The notes beneath the pieces were generated by a model. The model was not told where the DNA came from. It saw only the letters and a program-made list of their open reading frames with translations, and ran no database searches. From positions 372,001-436,000 of the forward strand of contig JAMZNZ010000006.1 in assembly GCA_024178355.1 (NCBI GenBank): a stretch of 64,000 bases of DNA, read 5' to 3'. This document shows positions 51,377 to 59,852 of the stretch, piece after piece (within the stretch, counting starts at the first letter, position 1; every line of letters starts with the position of its first letter). A program made the translations under genes and the position numbers. Origin of the DNA: Maricaulaceae bacterium EIL42A08. GTDB taxonomy: Bacteria > Pseudomonadota > Alphaproteobacteria > Caulobacterales > Maricaulaceae.

Positions 51377-52285
51377 CTAGCCCTTCAGCACATCCACCAG
51401 AGTGGTGCCAAGGCGTGCCGGGCTGTCGGAGACGACGATGCCAGCTGACTTCATGGCTTCGATCTTGTCTTCTGCGCCACCTTTGCCGCCGGACACGATG
51501 GCGCCAGCGTGGCCCATGGTGCGGCCTGGAGGGGCGGTCCGTCCAGCGATGAAGCCGACCATCGGCTTTTTGCGACCCTTGGCGGCTTCGTCCTTCAGGA
51601 ATTGCGCCGCTTCTTCTTCAGCGGAGCCGCCGATTTCGCCAATCATGATGATCGACTTGGTTTCGTCGTCCGCCAGGAACAGTTCCAGCATGTCGATGAA
51701 CTCGGTGCCTTTGACCGGGTCGCCGCCAATGCCCACAGCCGTGGTTTGCCCCAGGCCAGCATTGGAGGTCTGGAACACCGCTTCATAGGTCAGGGTGCCA
51801 GAGCGCGAGACAACGCCCACAGAGCCTTTGGAGAAGATGGACCCTGGCATAATGCCGATCTTGCACTCTTCCGGGGTCAGGACGCCTGGGCAGTTCGGGC
51901 CGAGGAGGCGGGAATTCGACTTCTCCAGGCGGGCCTTCACCTTGACCATGTCCATAACCGGAATGCCTTCGGTGATGCAGGTGATCAGCTCAATGCCGGC
52001 ATCGATGGCTTCGATGATGGCTGCGCCGGCACCGGCTGGCGGCACGTAGATCACAGAAGCATTGGCACCGGTGCGTTCCTTGCCTTCGGCGACCGAGGCG
52101 AAGATCGGCAGCTCAGCAGAGCTGTCCATGCCGCTGGTCCATGTGGTGCCACCCTTCTTGGGGTGAATGCCGCCCACCATCTGGGTGCCGTAATAGGCAA
52201 GCGCCTGCTCGGTGTGGAAGGTGCCGGTCTTGCCGGTCAGGCCCTGGACGAGGACCTTGGTATTCTTGTCGACGAGAATGGACAT
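51377..52285 (-). CDS. sucD: Succinyl-CoA ligase alpha subunit
   Basis: 302 residues, slightly longer than usual because of the insert around [20 protein letters not shown]. The CoA-binding start [40 protein letters not shown], and the phosphohistidine in [10 protein letters not shown] are intact. With SucC it makes ATP or GTP from succinyl-CoA. The beta subunit gene sucC, normally directly upstream, is absent; instead the ATG lies three bases after the stop of vapC, and the ribosome site (AGAAGAAGG) is inside vapC. Confidence 0.97.
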   Translation of the reverse strand: MSILVDKNTKVLVQGLTGKTGTFHTEQALAYYGTQMVGGIHPKKGGTTWTSGMDSSAELPIFASVAEGKERTGANASVIYVPPAGAGAAIIEAIDAGIELITCITEGIPVMDMVKVKARLEKSNSRLLGPNCPGVLTPEECKIGIMPGSIFSKGSVGVVSRSGTLTYEAVFQTSNAGLGQTTAVGIGGDPVKGTEFIDMLELFLADDETKSIIMIGEIGGSAEEEAAQFLKDEAAKGRKKPMVGFIAGRTAPPGRTMGHAGAIVSGGKGGAEDKIEAMKSAGIVVSDSPARLGTTLVDVLKG

Positions 52286-52288
52286 GGA

Positions 52289-52723
52289 TCAGCCTTCTTC
52301 TGCTGGAGTGTCATCGAGGAAAGGATTGACCACACGCACCGACCCGTAGGTCTTTCCATGCGTGAGGCGTTCGGAAAAAAGCGTCTTGCAGCCAAGTCTC
52401 TCAGCGGCGGCAAGAATGAGGGTGTCGCCGGGAGCCGCATCATGCTCGCGAGACAGGGCGATTGAGGATGTGACAAGCCCGGCGTCCACCGGTTGGACCG
52501 TTTTCTGGCTGAGCAGCTCGACCCAACGGCTCGCGGTCTCTTCGGGCAGCGGCTGTGGTATGGACCGGGTTGCCAGGGTGTAAAACTCGCTCAGGACCTG
52601 AGCTGACGTGCCAAAGGGCGTCGTAAGCAGTCCTTGGGCAATGCCATGCCGGTGCGGTGAAGCGCTGGCCCCATTCGCCGCTTCCAGAAGAATGCTGGTA
52701 TCCAGGAAGGTCTCCGCAATCAT
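52289..52723 (-). CDS. vapC: PIN-domain ribonuclease toxin (VapC type)
   Basis: 144 residues. PIN fold acidic residues: Asp8 in FLDTSILLE, Glu46 in AQVLSEF, Asp100 in PGDTLILAAAERLGC, and Glu118 in LFSERL. It should be a Mg-dependent RNase, typically cutting initiator tRNA or the rRNA sarcin-ricin loop; the target cannot be read. The ATG overlaps the antitoxin stop (ATGA). Its own stop is three bases before sucD. The C-terminus VRVVNPFLDDTP is typical. Intact and probably active. Confidence 0.92.
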   Translation of the reverse strand: MIAETFLDTSILLEAANGASASPHRHGIAQGLLTTPFGTSAQVLSEFYTLATRSIPQPLPEETASRWVELLSQKTVQPVDAGLVTSSIALSREHDAAPGDTLILAAAERLGCKTLFSERLTHGKTYGSVRVVNPFLDDTPAEEG

Positions 52724-52962
52724 GCCGAGCCCTCTTCGCGCAGCCGAGCCGTAGCTGTGCTGACATCGCCCAGGTTGGCCGTGCTGGCGCGTGACAGCTG
52801 CAGAAGTTCTCGGGTGATGGCGTCCTGGCCGACTTCCGCGTCGACCGCGCGCTGAAGGAAGTCTCGCACCATCGCGTTGACGGTTGTCCGGCGCATGGCC
52901 GCCAGCACCCGCGCCTTGTCGAGCAAGTCTTCATCAATCGCGAGGGTGATATTCTTGGCCAA
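52720..52962 (-). CDS. vapB: Ribbon-helix-helix antitoxin (VapB type)
   Basis: 80 residues from a TTG at 52962 that gives the typical antitoxin start AKNITLAIDEDLLDKARVLA, nine bases behind GGAG. An ATG at 52995 would add 11 residues (CSTYPVERADL), but it lies inside a palindrome that looks like the operator, so the TTG is preferred. The RHH fold covers about 3-45 (NITLAIDEDLLD, TTVNAMVRDFL); the C-terminal tail (about 50-80) should neutralise VapC. It is followed by vapC with a four-base overlap. Confidence 0.85.
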   Translation of the reverse strand: MAKNITLAIDEDLLDKARVLAAMRRTTVNAMVRDFLQRAVDAEVGQDAITRELLQLSRASTANLGDVSTATARLREEGSA

Positions 52963-52989
52963 ATCGGCGCGCTCCACAGGATATGTGGA

Positions 52990-53004
52990 ACACATAATAT
53001 GTGT
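52990..53004. promoter_or_regulatory. Palindromic operator before vapBC
   Basis: ACACATAATATGTGT is a perfect 15-bp palindrome; a further ATATGTG half-site lies at 52980-52987. Spaced half-sites of this kind are what an RHH antitoxin binds for autorepression. Confidence 0.7.
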
Positions 53005-53039
53005 AACCAGCTTCAGGCAAGCGCTGAAGCGGTCTTGCG

Positions 53040-53798
53040 CTAAACCTTGATGCCGGTGTGGATCGCTGCGATGCCGCCGGACAGGTTGGTGACCGAGACG
53101 CGGCTGAAACCGGCCTCTTCCAGCTCTTTGGCAAAAGCGGACTGACGCGGGAATTTACGGATGGATTCCACAAGATACTGGTAGCTGTCGCGGTCCTTTG
53201 CGATCAGCTCGCCCAGAACCGGGATCGCATTGAACGACCAGGCGTCATAGAGCTTGGCCAAGGGGCGCGTGGTGGGGTGTGAAAACTCCAGGCACACAAA
53301 ACGGCCACCGGGTTTGAGCACCCGGTGCATGTCTTTGAGGGCCTTGTCACGATTGGTGACATTGCGGATACCAAAGCCGATCGTCACCGCCGTTGCGCTG
53401 TGATCATCAAAGGGCAGGCATTCTGCGTTTGCCGTCACCCAGTCGAGGCGATCACGGCCGCCACGCTTCAGACCCGACTGCAGCATCGCTTCGTTGATAT
53501 CTGCCACCACCGCTTCAGCCTTTTCACCGCCGCGACGTTCCTGCAGCGCATCGGCACGATCCAGGAAAGCCCGAGCAATATCGCCCGTCCCGCCAGCCAC
53601 ATCAATCAGTCGCGCACCAGGGCGTGGGGCCGCCTTGGTGACAGTGATGTCTTTCCAGACCCGGTGAACCCCAAGGCTCATCAGGTCGTTCATAAGATCG
53701 TAGCGTCGCGCGCTGGAATCGAAGACCTGGCGCACCAGGCCCTGCTTCTTCTCGCGCGGAACCTCTTTAAAGCCGAAGGAAACTGTATCGTTGTTCAT
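53040..53798 (-). CDS. ubiE: Ubiquinone/menaquinone C-methyltransferase
   Basis: 252 residues from the ATG at 53798 (MNNDTVSFGFKEVPREKKQ). FDSSARRYDLMNDLMSLGVHRVWK, the SAM site DVAGGTGDIARAF, GFGIRNVTNRDKALKDMHRV and YQYLVESIRKFP are diagnostic. It methylates the ring carbon of 2-polyprenyl-6-methoxy-benzoquinol in ubiquinone synthesis. The common partner ubiB does not follow; the vapBC module starts 45-77 bp downstream on the same strand. Confidence 0.96.
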   Translation of the reverse strand: MNNDTVSFGFKEVPREKKQGLVRQVFDSSARRYDLMNDLMSLGVHRVWKDITVTKAAPRPGARLIDVAGGTGDIARAFLDRADALQERRGGEKAEAVVADINEAMLQSGLKRGGRDRLDWVTANAECLPFDDHSATAVTIGFGIRNVTNRDKALKDMHRVLKPGGRFVCLEFSHPTTRPLAKLYDAWSFNAIPVLGELIAKDRDSYQYLVESIRKFPRQSAFAKELEEAGFSRVSVTNLSGGIAAIHTGIKV

Positions 53799-53860
53799 GA
53801 CGTGCAACCTAAGCCGCAAGAGGCCATTGCGCCAGCACAGAAGCTGCGTGCAAGTGCAGC

Positions 53861-54502
53861 TCAGGATCGCTGAGAGACCTCTCGGTCACCCGTGACATAG
53901 TCGAACAGGGAAAATCCAGGCGTGTCCCGCCAGCTGTCTTCGCTGCCGCTTCCATAAAAAGCAAGTGTGAGCCGGTCGCCTGCTGGCGCGAAGGCATTCA
54001 TGCGAAAGGCGCAGGCTTCTGCCAGTGTCATTTCGCCAACCTTGCTGTTGGGGTTATCCATTGCGGTGATGAGTTTGACCTCGGCGCGGGCTTGCGCGAG
54101 GCGGTCGCAGGCGCGGGCCAGCGCAGGCCATCCGCCTTTCCACACACATTCCACCGCCAGCGGCTGGGCAAGCAATTGCTCGCCATCGGCCGGGTAGCTT
54201 CGCCACGCGATATCATAGAGCGGATGTTCACCTGCGCGCACCGGGCTTTGACCCAAAAGTGAGGCTGAGCGCCAATTGGCGGCGACCACATGGATGCTGT
54301 CATCTTCAGGGATCTGGCTGATCTGGCTTGCAACCTCATCGCGTAGAAGCCTCGCCAGATGGTCGGTCCAGGGGTGACCCTCCATCGGGAAAAGCCCTGG
54401 ATGCTCTTGCTCGCCCCGTGATGCAATCAGGTGAGCGAGCACCCGGTCGATGACAGCATGCGTCGTCTTTGCACTGATGAGGCTCGCCCTCGCAGCCGCC
54501 AT
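53861..54502 (-). CDS. Hypothetical protein
   Basis: 213 residues from the ATG at 54502, seven bases behind AGGAG. No signal peptide or membrane helix. Features: a helical start (MAAARASLISAKTTHAVIDRVLAHLIASRG), several tryptophans (HPWTDHL, AANWRSAS, VWKGGWPALARACDRL) and an acidic beta-rich end. The segment LAVECVWKGGWPALARACDR resembles small hypothetical proteins that handle DNA or nucleases, but I cannot name a family. It is divergent from mutM (48 bp between starts) and ends 62 bp upstream of ubiE. Confidence 0.7.
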   Translation of the reverse strand: MAAARASLISAKTTHAVIDRVLAHLIASRGEQEHPGLFPMEGHPWTDHLARLLRDEVASQISQIPEDDSIHVVAANWRSASLLGQSPVRAGEHPLYDIAWRSYPADGEQLLAQPLAVECVWKGGWPALARACDRLAQARAEVKLITAMDNPNSKVGEMTLAEACAFRMNAFAPAGDRLTLAFYGSGSEDSWRDTPGFSLFDYVTGDREVSQRS

Positions 54503-54550
54503 TCTTTATCTCCTGATCTGACAGATCGTCCCCTTCAAGGAGCCAAAGTG

Positions 54551-55411
54551 ATGCCAGAGCTGCCAGAAGTCGAGACCGTCAGGCGTGGACTGGCACCGGC
54601 GATGGAAAAGCGTCGCATTTTGAGCGCACGGGCTAACCGGCCAGACCTGCGCTTTCCTTTCCCGGAGCGTTTTTCCGAGCGCCTGACCGGGACTGTCGTC
54701 GACCGGATTGATCGCCGCGCGAAATACCTTCTGGTGCGTTTGGGTTCTGGCGAGACGCTTTTGATGCATCTGGGGATGTCGGGCCGTTTCTCGATCCATG
54801 CCGAGGATGTGTCGCGTCAGCCGGGTGACTTTGTTTATGCGCCGGCTGCTGACCCCAGGCACGACCATGTTGTCATTGAGCTGGAGGGCGGGGTGCGCGT
54901 CACCTACAACGACCCAAGGCGCTTTGGTTTCATGGTGATGTTTCCGACCGAGGCTGAAGACACAGTTGCCTACCTTAAAGACCTTGGGCCAGAGCCAAAC
55001 GGAAACGCTTTTTCAAGCGCACGCTTGCTGGAGGCTTTCGAGGGACGCAAGAGCCCGCTGAAGGCCGGTTTGCTTGACCAGACCGTGGTAGCGGGTCTGG
55101 GCAATATCTATGTGTGCGAAGCCCTGTGGCGGTCGCAGATTTCGCCTAAGCGCCAATGCGCCAATCTCGGCCCGGTTCGGGCTGAGCGTCTTGCAGTCGC
55201 TGTTCGCAACGTCATTGCCGAAGCGATCGAGGCAGGAGGCTCGACGCTTCGTGACTACGCCGGTGCTGATGGAGCGATGGGCTATTTCCAGCATAGCTTT
55301 GATGCTTATGGCCGCGAGGGCGAGCCGTGTCGGCGATGTGAGAGCGAGCCAATCCGCAGGATCGTCCAGTCTGGCCGTTCAACCTTTTACTGCCCGGGCT
55401 GTCAGCGTTGA
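54551..55411 (+). CDS. mutM: Formamidopyrimidine-DNA glycosylase
   Basis: 286 residues from the ATG at 54551 behind AAGGAG (MPELPEVETVRRGLAPAM). The catalytic N-terminal proline and Glu3 are in place, as are LLMHLGMSGR, the NDPRRFGF segment, the H2TH region KAGLLDQTVVAGLGNIYVCE, and a C-terminal zinc finger C-x2-C...C-x2-C ending FYCPGCQR. It removes 8-oxoguanine and ring-opened purines from DNA. mutM upstream of an enoyl-CoA hydratase and rpsT-dnaA is a common order; here a GumN-like gene is inserted. Confidence 0.97.
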   Translation: MPELPEVETVRRGLAPAMEKRRILSARANRPDLRFPFPERFSERLTGTVVDRIDRRAKYLLVRLGSGETLLMHLGMSGRFSIHAEDVSRQPGDFVYAPAADPRHDHVVIELEGGVRVTYNDPRRFGFMVMFPTEAEDTVAYLKDLGPEPNGNAFSSARLLEAFEGRKSPLKAGLLDQTVVAGLGNIYVCEALWRSQISPKRQCANLGPVRAERLAVAVRNVIAEAIEAGGSTLRDYAGADGAMGYFQHSFDAYGREGEPCRRCESEPIRRIVQSGRSTFYCPGCQR

Positions 55412-55460
55412 GAGGCTTGGCTACAGATCAAATATGAAATTTTAGACATATTTCCCATTT

Positions 55461-55478
55461 TGTTGTGTACATACAACA
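55461..55478. promoter_or_regulatory. Inverted repeat in the AT-rich leader of the GumN-like gene
   Basis: TGTTGT, six bases, ACAACA is a perfect dyad in an AT-rich stretch (55430-55500) after mutM. It may be an operator for the gene starting at 55593. No known binding protein is implied. Confidence 0.4.
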
Positions 55479-55592
55479 TTTGTCTTGATACATGATGTGC
55501 ATCTGGAAGGCGGCATGCCGCGCTTCTGCCTGAATTGACTGCAACCTCCACGGTGTCAAAGCTGGCATCGAACGCAAAAGGGAAATGAGCCC

Positions 55593-56522
55593 ATGTTGAA
55601 GAAACTTCTTAAAGGCGCGGCCGCTTTCGTTGCTGGCGTCGGCTGCGGCACGGTGCTTGCCAGTGTGGCTGTCGCTCAGACGGACTACGCTGCTATTGAT
55701 GCCAATCCCGGTGTCTGGTCGATCTCCGACGAGGACTCCACAGTCTACATCTTCGGGACCGTGCATATCCTGCCGCCGGAACTCGACTGGCAGAGTGAGA
55801 CCGTCCTGGCGGCGCTGAATGATGCCGAGACGGTCTACTTTGAGGCTGATGTCCTGTCTCCCGAGGCTCAGGCTGCCACTCAGGCCCTTATTCCTCAGCT
55901 GGGCCTCAACCCGCCCGGCGTGACGCTGACCTCCATGATCAGCGATGAGGCACGTGGCCATATGGCTATCATTGCGGGCCGTCTCGGTGCTCCTGCCGAT
56001 GCCCTTGCTGCACAGATGGACCCGCTCCAGCCCTGGCTGGCGAGCCTGACGCTGGCTGTGTTGCAGATCCAGATGGGCGGTTACGACCCGGCCTCAGGCG
56101 TTGAAGCCCAGCTCAACGGTCTCGCACAGGGCGCAGGCAAGGAGTTTGGATACTTTGAAGACGTCGAGCAGCAGCTGCGCTTCTTTGCGGACGTTCCCAT
56201 GGAGCTTCAGGTGACCGACTTTGAAGTCGGTGTCCGTCAGATGGTCGAGGAGCCCGATGTTCTCAGCAATATGGTTCAGGCCTGGGCGGCTGGTGATCTG
56301 GAGCAGCTCGACACGCTATTCAATGATGCCATGAGCAATAGCTCGCCGGAGCTTTTCCAGCGCATCATTGTCGACCGTAACATTGACTGGATCCCGCAGA
56401 TCGAAGCGGCGCTTGCCGGTTCCGATGATGCTCTTGTTGCAGTCGGTGCTGGCCACCTGCCGGGCCCGCAGGGCGTCCTGGCGCTGCTGGAAGCCGAAGG
56501 TCATACCGTCACACGACAGTAG
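55593..56522 (+). CDS. TraB/GumN-family exported protein
   Basis: 309 residues. Signal peptide about 1-28 (LLKGAAAFVAGVGCGTVLASVAVAQ). The family starts with VWSISDEDSTVYIFGTVHILPPEL, whose GTVH is the conserved motif, and ends with VAVGAGHLPGPQGVLALLEAEGH, the second conserved GxxHxxG. The family includes the animal Tiki Wnt proteases, where the GxxH motifs bind a divalent metal; bacterial members are presumed periplasmic metalloproteases without known targets. Both motif histidines are here. It stands between mutM and echA with its own AT-rich leader. Confidence 0.9.
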   Translation: MLKKLLKGAAAFVAGVGCGTVLASVAVAQTDYAAIDANPGVWSISDEDSTVYIFGTVHILPPELDWQSETVLAALNDAETVYFEADVLSPEAQAATQALIPQLGLNPPGVTLTSMISDEARGHMAIIAGRLGAPADALAAQMDPLQPWLASLTLAVLQIQMGGYDPASGVEAQLNGLAQGAGKEFGYFEDVEQQLRFFADVPMELQVTDFEVGVRQMVEEPDVLSNMVQAWAAGDLEQLDTLFNDAMSNSSPELFQRIIVDRNIDWIPQIEAALAGSDDALVAVGAGHLPGPQGVLALLEAEGHTVTRQ

Positions 56523-56651
56523 GCTTAAAGTCACACTTGCTGCACACTGGCTCGCGCCGAGGGTGACCCCGGCGCGGGCTTCGTGTATCTGGCTCGCGCA
56601 ACTGTCTGACCGGCGCCGCAATCGGGCGCGTAAATGATTGAGGAGGGCCGC

Positions 56652-57428
56652 ATGGCCTACAACACGATCCAGACCAAGACCGAGGGCCGCGTTGGCGTGA
56701 TCACGCTTGACCGCCCGTCAGCTCTCAACGCCCTGTGCGACGAGCTCACCAGCGAGCTTGCCGATGCGCTGGGCGGTTTTGAGCGGGACGAGGAAATTGG
56801 CTGCGTGGTGCTGACCGGTTCGGCCAAGGCTTTTGCTGCCGGTGCCGATATCAAGGAGCTTCAGGGCAAGGACTTCATCTCGCTCTACAAGCACGACCCG
56901 TTCGCCGAGACCTGGGAAAGTGTCGCCCGCTTCAGAAAGCCGATCATTGCTGCTGTATCCGGCTATGCGCTGGGCGGCGGATGCGAGATCGCCATGATGT
57001 GCGACTTCATCATTGCCTCCGAGACCGCCAAGTTTGGCCAACCTGAGATTAATCTGGGCGTGATGCCCGGAGCAGGCGGTACGCAGCGCCTGCCGCGGGC
57101 TGTGGGCAAGGCCAAGGCCATGGATATGTGCCTGACCGGGCGCATGATGCCGGCTGAAGAAGCTGAGCGTGCGGGCCTGGTAAGCCGCGTTGTTCCGGTT
57201 GATGATCTCATGGATGTTGCGATGGAAGCGGCTGAAACCATTGCATCCAAGTCCATGCCGATTGCCATGATGACCAAGGAAACGGTCAACATGGCATTTG
57301 AGATGGGACTGGCAGAAGGTGTGCGCTTTGAGCGCCGTGTCTTCCAGTCGCAATTTGCTACCGAAGACCAGACTGAGGGTATGGCGGCGTTTGCCGACAA
57401 GCGCGCTGCACACTTCAAGCACCGGTAA
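56652..57428 (+). CDS. Enoyl-CoA hydratase
   Basis: 258 residues from the ATG at 56652, six bases behind AGGAGG. The crotonase fold has the oxyanion-hole region AAGADIKEL, catalytic Glu112 ([11 protein letters not shown]) and Glu132 ([19 protein letters not shown]). Both acids indicate true hydratase activity on short- to medium-chain enoyl-CoA in beta-oxidation. Placement upstream of rpsT-dnaA is widespread in alphaproteobacteria and probably only historical. Confidence 0.94.
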   Translation: MAYNTIQTKTEGRVGVITLDRPSALNALCDELTSELADALGGFERDEEIGCVVLTGSAKAFAAGADIKELQGKDFISLYKHDPFAETWESVARFRKPIIAAVSGYALGGGCEIAMMCDFIIASETAKFGQPEINLGVMPGAGGTQRLPRAVGKAKAMDMCLTGRMMPAEEAERAGLVSRVVPVDDLMDVAMEAAETIASKSMPIAMMTKETVNMAFEMGLAEGVRFERRVFQSQFATEDQTEGMAAFADKRAAHFKHR

Positions 57429-57542
57429 TCGGCAGCTCGCTGTTGACGGGGGGCGGCGCGAGAGCTATACGCCGCGCCTCATGTTTTTCCTGCGGCTGTG
57501 CGGGTCATCGCACGCTGCCACTAACAAGTTCGGACGGTTCAC

Positions 57543-57812
57543 ATGGCGAATACTCGCTCAGCGAAGAAAATGGCGCGCAAGATCGAGCGCCGCACCGCGC
57601 TCAACAAGGCTCGCCGCACGCGCATGCGGACCTTTGTGAAGCGCCTTCACGCAGCTGTCGCTGCTGGCGACGAGGCGGAAGCCAAAACGGCCCTGCGCAC
57701 GGCAGAGTCTGAAGTGATGAAAGCGGTGTCTGCCGGGATTATCCACAAGAACACCGGTTCGCGCACCGTGTCGCGTTTGTCGGCCCGCGTTAAGGCGATG
57801 ACAGCCAAGTAA
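57543..57812 (+). CDS. rpsT: 30S ribosomal protein S20
   Basis: 89 residues, normal length. [36 protein letters not shown] and [20 protein letters not shown] are typical of this helical 16S rRNA-binding protein. It is followed by a strong terminator, and the dnaA leader lies beyond. Confidence 0.98.
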   Translation: MANTRSAKKMARKIERRTALNKARRTRMRTFVKRLHAAVAAGDEAEAKTALRTAESEVMKAVSAGIIHKNTGSRTVSRLSARVKAMTAK

Positions 57813-57844
57813 AAAGCTGTCCAGAGCCGGATGGAATTATGAAG

Positions 57845-57875
57845 CGCCTGCGAGTAAATCGCAGGCGTTTTTTTT
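57845..57875 (+). terminator. Intrinsic terminator of rpsT
   Basis: Nine-bp GC stem (57845-57853 with 57859-57867), five-base loop GTAAA, then eight T. It lies 33 bp past the rpsT stop. Confidence 0.95.
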
Positions 57876-58316
57876 GTGCCATGCACAAATCTCAACCGCC
57901 AAGATTTCCAGCATGGCAAGGCCTCCAGACGTCTTATGTGACAGCGCGCCGCAATTTCGCCCAACGCTCAAATTCAGACTCTTTTCAAGCCCAAAATTCA
58001 CCAAAATTTTTTTTCATCACGCAAACGCTGACACCGCTTACGGAATCAATCTGTCAAGCTTCGAATCAAGCAAAAACCATGGTTAATGGAGTTGATTCGC
58101 TGGGCTCTGTGGATACTGTGTGGAGACAGAGACAGTCATCCTAATACGGATCAAAGAAGACCGCCGGCGGTGGGATTTCCACGTGCGCCTGAACAGGAAA
58201 GCTGTGTCTCAATTCAGAAGCCTGATCGTGGTCTACCACGGCAAGATGAAGAGATGGGTTGGGGTGAAATGGGGAATCTGCATTCAGCGTCTGCAGCCCG
58301 AAAGCAGGACGCAGCG
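57876..58316 (+). promoter_or_regulatory. dnaA: dnaA leader with GANTC cluster and a DnaA-box-like site
   Basis: 441 bp without a credible gene. The first half is AT-rich with an eight-T tract near 58007-58014. Four GANTC sites (CcrM methylation) lie at 57977, 58043, 58063 and 58094, where about one per 256 bp is expected by chance. TGTGGATAC at 58108-58116 matches eight of nine bases of the DnaA box. The second half (58120-58316) stays open in the dnaA frame. This is probably the dnaA promoter and methylation-timing region; only one near-box argues against oriC here. Confidence 0.6.
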
Positions 58317-59714
58317 ATGACCGAAGCCGATCGAGTGGTTCAAGTCTGGCGCAATGTGCGTGCGCGCCTCCGCGATGAATATGGTCCGACCATTTATGCG
58401 GGCGAGATTGCACGCTTGCGCGTGTCCGATATGAGCGAGGGCCGTGTTTGCGTCGTGTGCCCTAACGCGTTCAGCCGCGCCTGGGTGGAAGACAATCTGG
58501 GTAGCCGCCTGCGCGCACTCTGGATTGCCGCCGATCCGAACGTGACCGAAATTCTTGTGGCGACTGAAGCTGAGGCTGCCCGTGCCACCCGTGCGCCGCT
58601 GATGGCGTCCACGGCTCCGGTTGCGCCAAAGTCTGACACTGAAAGCCAGCCGGCCGACAGCGCTGCTGCTCCTGAGCAAGCCGACGACCGCGAAGCGCGC
58701 TTCACGTTTGATACCTTCATGGTGGGCTCTGCCAATATCATGGCCTCCACCGCTGCGAAGGCTGTGGCCAATTCCAGCGCACCGCCCTTCAATCCGGTCT
58801 TCTTCCATGGTGATTACGGCGTGGGCAAAACCCACTTGCTGGCGGCCATTGCCCATTCGGTGTCTATTGGCGGTGCCAAGCGCAAGGCGTTGTGCCTGAC
58901 AGCTGAAGAATTCATCAACGGCTTCCAGTCCGCGCTGCGCGCCCGCGATGTGCGCCCGTTCAAGGAATTGGTGCGCGATTGTGATGTGCTGTTGATCGAC
59001 GACGTGCACTTCATCGCTGGCAAGGCCGCGACCGAGCTGGAATTCCTGCAGACCGTCACCGCCCTGATTGCCGCTGACAAGCAGGTGGTTTTAGCCTCGC
59101 ACTGCACACCGTCCGAACTGAAAGTCACAGACCGTCGCCTCCATGACATCCTTTCTGGTGGCTTCGTCTGCCCGATCCAGGGGCCGGATCTGGACCTGCG
59201 CCGCAAAATTATCGACTGCAAGATTGCCCAGGCCCGATCGCTTTGCCCGACTTTGGAAGTGCCGGAGACCGTGCGGGATTTCCTGGCGGCCCGGGTAACC
59301 ACCTCGGCGCGTGAGCTGGAAGGTGTGCTCAATAATGTCATCGTGCGCACCGCGCTGATGGATCGTCCCGTCACGATCGATACGGTTGAAGACGCGCTGG
59401 GTGAGTTGCCAGTGCGCTCAGAAAAGCGCGTGACCGTCGACGACATCCAGAAGGCTGTGGCGCATTATTTCGACATCACCGTTGAGGACCTGCACTCCAA
59501 GCGCCGGACTAAAACGGTTGTGCGCCCGCGCCATATCGCCATGTATCTGGCTAAGACACTGACCACGCGTTCGCTGCCCGATATCGGCCGTCGCTTTGGT
59601 GGTCGGGATCACTCCACCGTTATTCACGCGGTCAACAAAATTACCGATCAGCTCCCCTCTGATGCGGTCCTTTCTGAGGACATTGAGGCGCTGCGCCGTC
59701 GCCTTCGCGACTAA
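58317..59714 (+). CDS. dnaA: Chromosomal replication initiator DnaA
   Basis: 465 residues from the ATG at 58317 (MTEADRVVQVWRNVRARLRD), seven bases behind AGGA; an in-frame ATG at 58269 would add 16 residues, and the frame is open back to 58086. Domain I (1-80) binds helicase, a Ser/Ala/Glu linker (85-127) follows, then the AAA+ domain with Walker A GDYGVGKT (165-172) and Walker B VLLIDD (224-229). The C-terminal DNA-binding domain ends with the signature RRFGGRDHSTVIHAV. Arrangement and divergence resemble Caulobacter DnaA. A terminator follows, so dnaN has its own start. Confidence 0.96.
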   Translation: MTEADRVVQVWRNVRARLRDEYGPTIYAGEIARLRVSDMSEGRVCVVCPNAFSRAWVEDNLGSRLRALWIAADPNVTEILVATEAEAARATRAPLMASTAPVAPKSDTESQPADSAAAPEQADDREARFTFDTFMVGSANIMASTAAKAVANSSAPPFNPVFFHGDYGVGKTHLLAAIAHSVSIGGAKRKALCLTAEEFINGFQSALRARDVRPFKELVRDCDVLLIDDVHFIAGKAATELEFLQTVTALIAADKQVVLASHCTPSELKVTDRRLHDILSGGFVCPIQGPDLDLRRKIIDCKIAQARSLCPTLEVPETVRDFLAARVTTSARELEGVLNNVIVRTALMDRPVTIDTVEDALGELPVRSEKRVTVDDIQKAVAHYFDITVEDLHSKRRTKTVVRPRHIAMYLAKTLTTRSLPDIGRRFGGRDHSTVIHAVNKITDQLPSDAVLSEDIEALRRRLRD

Positions 59715-59733
59715 AACAGACGCCAAACTTGAA

Positions 59734-59770
59734 AAACGACCGCAAGAGCCCCTTCTTGCGGTCGTTTCTT
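59734..59770 (+). terminator. Intrinsic terminator of dnaA
   Basis: A 14-bp perfect stem (59734-59747 with 59754-59767) around a six-base loop, followed by CTTTTGGTTT. Flanking A and T runs on both sides could make it bidirectional. It separates dnaA from dnaN. Confidence 0.9.
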
Positions 59771-59852
59771 TTGGTTTATGGTGCTTCACCAAACTTTAAC
59801 GGCGATTCTCTGGTCATCCGGGGAAAGCGCCCTCCAGAGGCAGAGGCGACAG

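Noticed and set aside
52962-52995. ATG at 52995 as the vapB start
   Set aside because: It lies inside the palindrome likely to be the operator and has no ribosome site; the TTG at 52962 has one and gives the typical antitoxin N-terminus.
57876-58316. oriC
   Set aside because: Only one near-consensus DnaA box is visible and no clear unwinding-element repeats; origin position in this group is not tied to dnaA.
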